Below, in pieces: positions 58,628 through 62,000 of a DNA stretch of 62,000 nucleotides. Within the stretch, counting starts at the first letter, position 1; each line of letters begins with the position of its first letter. The notes beneath the pieces were generated by a model that searched no databases, had not been told where the DNA came from, and saw only the letters and a program-made list of their open reading frames with translations. The stretch is from contig CAJNDS010001668.1 in assembly GCA_905221605.1 (NCBI GenBank), positions 732,276-794,275 on the forward strand, written 5' to 3'. Position numbers and translations under genes: made by a program. Origin of the DNA: Symbiodinium natans (Eukaryota; Sar; Dinophyceae; Suessiales; Symbiodiniaceae).

Positions 58628-58898
58628 GGGAGGGCATCCAGGCAATCCGCTTCTGCAACAAAGCCCAGGAGCGGCTGCACACCACTGCTGGTGGCTGCAC
58701 GGTCGGGATACTCAGAAGTCGTTCCGCTTCTGGTTGAGGCCATGAGTGAGCTGGACACGGCTGACACGGGCGGCGCGACTCCCATGCTTTCTGCTGCACG
58801 GTGGGGACATGCCAACGTGGTAAACGTGCTGATGCTGGCCCGGGCTGCGCTGAACAAGGGAACTACTACTACGCCTCTGTGTGTTGCATCCCGTTCAG
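58628..58898 (+). CDS. ankyrin gene 2: longest exon, 2-3 ankyrin repeats
   Basis: 271 bp. A variable opening (RASRQSASATKPRSG), then CTPLLVAARSGYSEVVPLLV, then GGATPMLSAARWGHANVVNV and a third repeat starting TTTTPLCVASRSG. It ends TTCAG before GTACC and continues in phase at 59180. Confidence 0.85.
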
Positions 58899-59179
58899 GT
58901 ACCTAGAGAGCTCCCAGTACAGCTCTCTTACTTTACTTCATGTTTATGGGGTAGGATTCCTCCACAAAACTATGAAACCAAAGGTGTGGTTTTCAGGCTG
59001 CTGCGCAACTTCCCTGAACTCTGAAACCCCCAAAAGCCCTAATTGGGGTTCAGGGTTTAGGGTTTAGGGTTTAGGCTTTAGGGTTTAAGGTTTAGGGTTT
59101 AGGGTTTAGGGTTAGGGTTTAGGGTTTAGGGCGCCCCCCACCCCCCCCCCCCCCAACCCCCGATCTCTCAACCTACCAG

Positions 59180-59242
59180 GCAATTCGGATGTCGTGCGGC
59201 ATCTTCTAAGCGGCCGGGCCGACATCCATCTGGCGAACCTGG
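59180..59242 (+). CDS. ankyrin gene 2: ankyrin repeat exon
   Basis: Joined to the previous exon it reads SRSGNSDVVRHLLSGRADIH, then LANL. Acceptor ACCAG, donor GTTCTT. Confidence 0.8.
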
Positions 59243-59447
59243 GTTCTTGTTAAAAAGACCTTTAAACGAATGAGAATATCTCCTTACAAGCCCTAAGCCC
59301 TAAACTCTGCCCTTAAGCCATCAACCCCTGAACCCCCAAAACTCTACACTTTGAACCCCTAACACCCTACACCCTAAACCCGAAACCCCAACCTAAACCC
59401 TACAACCCCCCCCCCCCCCCCCCCCAACACTAAAGCTCTCAACCAAG

Positions 59448-59502
59448 GAACAACTTTGGCTCCTCGCCTTTGCTTCTTGCAGCCGCACATGGCAGGACCG
59501 AG
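59448..59502 (+). CDS. ankyrin gene 2: ankyrin repeat exon
   Basis: Encodes NNFGSSPLLLAAAHGRTE before a GC donor. The exact acceptor (CCAAG) leaves a one-base phase question with the previous exon. Confidence 0.7.
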
Positions 59503-59719
59503 GCGTGGTCGCCGCGTCTAAAACACTGGTGGGTTGTTTTCTTCGGGTTTAGGGGCATTAGGGGGTCAGGGATTTAGGATTTGGTGGGGTTTAAGGTTTA
59601 GAGGTTTAGGGGTGTAGAGGTGTATGGGTTTAGGGGTTTAGGGTTTAGGGTTTGGGATTGCGGCTTTCCGGTTTTCAAGTGTACCCAGCAGCCAGGTAGG
59701 TGTTTGCACCCTGTGGGAG

Positions 59720-59854
59720 GTTGTCAAGCAGCTGGTGGCTGCTGCGGCAGACTGCAAGCAGCGGAACGAGGATGGATTCTCCCCGTTTCAGGTGGCCTCT
59801 CGAGGCGGCCATCGCGACGTAATGCACTTGCTCATGCAAGGGTCGGATACATGA
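59720..59854 (+). CDS. ankyrin gene 2: last exon with stop
   Basis: Forty-four codons plus TGA. With the preceding exon it reads HGRTEVVKQLVAAAADCKQR, then a final repeat DGFSPFQVASRGGHRDVMHL, ending MQGSDT. Acceptor TGGGAG. Confidence 0.8.
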   Translation, partial: VVKQLVAAAADCKQRNEDGFSPFQVASRGGHRDVMHLLMQGSDT

Positions 59855-62000
59855 CCTTCGAGAGGCAGGGCGGCAGAGGAGAAGTCGGAGAAGGAGATGA
59901 GGAAGGCATCGAACTCAACAACGCTGGACATCATGCCTTTCATTCGAGTGCTTGAGCCAGATCCTGCTACCCTGAGCCCACCTTCGTGCAGAGATGACTT
60001 CGCGGGGTGCGACGCCGAGATATTTCCGCCTCGATGTTTGGCCAGCTCCGAGATCGTTCCATCTTCGGGCAACTACCCTGCTCCTTGGTGATGAGCCCCT
60101 GAATTCTTCGATGCCCTCGTTACGCCTCGAAGCAAACTTCCAAGAACTTAAAGCTGTAAACCCGTAAATTGGGCTTCGGCTTTCGAGCTGGGTTTGGGGT
60201 TTTAGGTGTTTGGGTCTCGCTGGTTTCGTAGGCGCCCTCTTCCCAACCCCAAGTAAGGTTGCAACCCCGAAGCTACGCCCCAAACCCTGTTGCCAGGACC
60301 TTGACTTGAAAATGATTTTGGTTCGAAATCATGGAGATACGATATTACATGGGCTTAGAATCCTACTCTGCGGATTCTAATTCAGACTCCTTGTTCCCTT
60401 GCACACCCCCGCCCCGCCCGCCTGGCCCGCCAAGCAGCATCAAACAAAAGAAAGCAGCGCCCAAACCCCTAAAACCTACACAATCAACCCCTAACCATGC
60501 CTGAACAACCTTTACACCCTAAACCCTAGACACTAAATCCTAAACCCTTAACCCCGCCCAACATATGTTTGGGTGTTTTTCTACCTTGGCCCAACAAGAG
60601 AGCCTTGAAAGGCAGATGGAGCACATGAGCCCCCGGGACACCGAAGAAGTGATGCCTGGGCACCGGGCACCACAACTTGGGGGTTAAGGAAAGGGGGCTG
60701 CAGAGGGTCCACTTACATAATCTACATACATGGTTTTTGTTTTTTTGGGGGCTCAGGTTTAAGAAGGGAACACGGGTTGCACACCCGCGAAACATACCCC
60801 GTACCCCGAAACATACCCCGTAACATACCCCCGAAATTGCAGGTAAAGTAGCTCATGATGCCGCGAAACATACCCGAAACATACCCCCGAAGCATACCCC
60901 GTAACATACCCCGAAACATACCCGCGAAACATACCCCGACCCCAACACCTGTCGCGCGCCTCCCCATTAAATTACAAACCCAATATGTATATATATATAT
61001 ATATATTTATTTATATTTATATTATATGTATATCTATATTTATATTTATTTATTTATCCATTTATTTATTTATTTCAAGATGTTTAAATACTATGTATCT
61101 AGGTATGTGTATATGTGTATATGCATACTTGTTTCTGGTAGGGAGTGATGGGGAGCTATACATAGGGCTTAGGACTAGGGTTGAGGGTTTAGCGGTGCGT
61201 GCTGGGCTGCTGTGACTGTGAGCACACGCACGCCGGACGAAAGAAGCGTCGAGCCCCGTTTCTCTCTGACAAGAGGTCCCCTTGCCCCATGCAACCCTCT
61301 TGAGGGCTGAGCAGCTGAAAGTTTTAAGGGTTTAGGGTTCAGGAAGTTTAGGGTTTAGGCAGTTTAGGAAGCTTAGGTTTTAGGGTTTAGGTGCCTGGTT
61401 TAGGGCCTTCTGCTTCTCGTCTCAGACTTCTCCTGGGTGTGTACAGGGCTTCTAGGGTTTTGGTGGGGGGGGGGCTTTTTAAACGGGTCTTTAGGGTTTT
61501 AGGGTTCAAGGGGTCGGGTTTAGGTTTTTAGGGTTCAAGGGTTCAAGGTTTAGGGCTACTATAGACCCTGAACTCTGAAAGCTAGCTCTGAATCCCACCG
61601 TTTAACTCTAAGGCCTGGACCCTGTAACCTGTTGCCCCGCAGCTGTTCAGGGGTGCACCTTTGGCAGGAAAGAAGACAACCCTCGCTCCCCAACCATGGG
61701 TTTAGGGTGTAGAAGAGGTGTTTTGGTTACTTGTGGGGGGAGGTGTTTAGGGCGTAGGGTTTAGGGTGGTGTCCCTCGCAAGGGAACATAAAGGGAACAT
61801 AGCATGCAAGCTTCCTGAGGCCTGGACTTTGATCCACTAGCGCCGAGCTGACGAGCGTCTTGCAGGAAGACCTGTCGGGATTCACACTTTGTGGTAGCAA
61901 CTGCAGCATAAACCCTGCAGCATAAGCTGAAAGGGTTCTTCAGGGAGGGGGATTCATGCGGGGGTAGGTAGCTAGGGATCCTTAGGGAAGCTTAGAGAGC
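59855..62000. repeat. 3-prime flank of ankyrin gene 2, no gene seen
   Basis: 59855-60300 is unique and heptamer-poor, perhaps a 3-prime UTR. 60781-60950 is a 13-14 bp tandem (CGAAACATACCCCG). 60985-61075 is a (TA)/TTTA microsatellite. 61315-61560 has degenerate heptamers. From 61958 the dispersed GGTAGGTA-type repeat runs off the window. No convincing exon. Confidence 0.6.
60781..60950. repeat. CGAAACATACCCCG tandem repeat
   Basis: About ten imperfect 11-15 bp units, interrupted by a unique stretch at 60834-60864. The units look like strongly diverged CCCNGAAACATA and have no link to the heptamer. Confidence 0.85.

Noticed and set aside
1-62000. rRNA, tRNA, snRNA or spliced-leader genes
   Set aside because: No conserved rRNA core, cloverleaf with CCA-adjacent arms, or the 22-base dinoflagellate leader was recognised on either strand by reading; a covariance-model scan could still find a small RNA.

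Overview
The window reads as nuclear DNA of a dinoflagellate, possibly Symbiodiniaceae/Suessiales or Prorocentrum-like; I cannot place the species. The evidence is an enormous number of interstitial TTTAGGG/CCCTAAA arrays (the plant- and dinoflagellate-type telomere heptamer) in both orientations, genes cut into many 26-270 bp exons, splice donors of GT, GC and GA type, all host exons on the plus strand, and a dinoflagellate-style Ty1/copia element. No rRNA, tRNA, CRISPR array, bacterial operon or spliced-leader gene was seen. Exons were read by eye from phase-compatible splice junctions, so their edges are approximate by a few bases.

Layout of host genes. About 2.0-19.8 kb holds a TKL-like protein kinase gene in at least ten small exons: the VVVK lysine, alphaC glutamate, hinge, HRD, DFG, APE and subdomains IX-XI can all be followed. 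One G too many in a GGGG run breaks the frame just before HRD. About 25.76-26.32 kb holds four phase-compatible exons of an unrecognised protein, followed by decayed coding-like sequence to about 27.4 kb. About 30.6-53.9 kb holds a large plus-strand gene: an unrecognised N-terminal part and C-terminal ankyrin repeats ending at 53919. About 54.1-59.85 kb holds a second ankyrin-repeat gene, traced from a probable ATG at 54086 to a stop at 59854.

Layout of mobile DNA. Positions 39566-49470 are a 9.9 kb copia retrotransposon on the minus strand, lying antisense in an intron of the 30.6-53.9 kb gene. It has LTRs, a half-tRNA-type primer site, a polypurine tract and a Gag-Pol polyprotein. Unusually, that polyprotein also carries a C5-methyltransferase-like domain and a Fe(II)/2-oxoglutarate (TET/JBP-like) oxygenase-like domain. 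Positions 49661-51000 are a TA-flanked terminal-inverted-repeat element with eight internal palindromes. At least six families of about 100 bp MITEs are scattered through the introns, and 34.93-35.42 kb is a giant nested palindrome.

How it fits together. Almost every intron is filled with telomere-type heptamers, MITEs or both. At 36.12-36.19 kb a 52 bp telomere-repeat block sits between perfect 18 bp direct repeats inside an otherwise open exon, with splice signals supplied by the repeat itself. This suggests, as inference, that telomere-type sequence is a raw material of new introns here.
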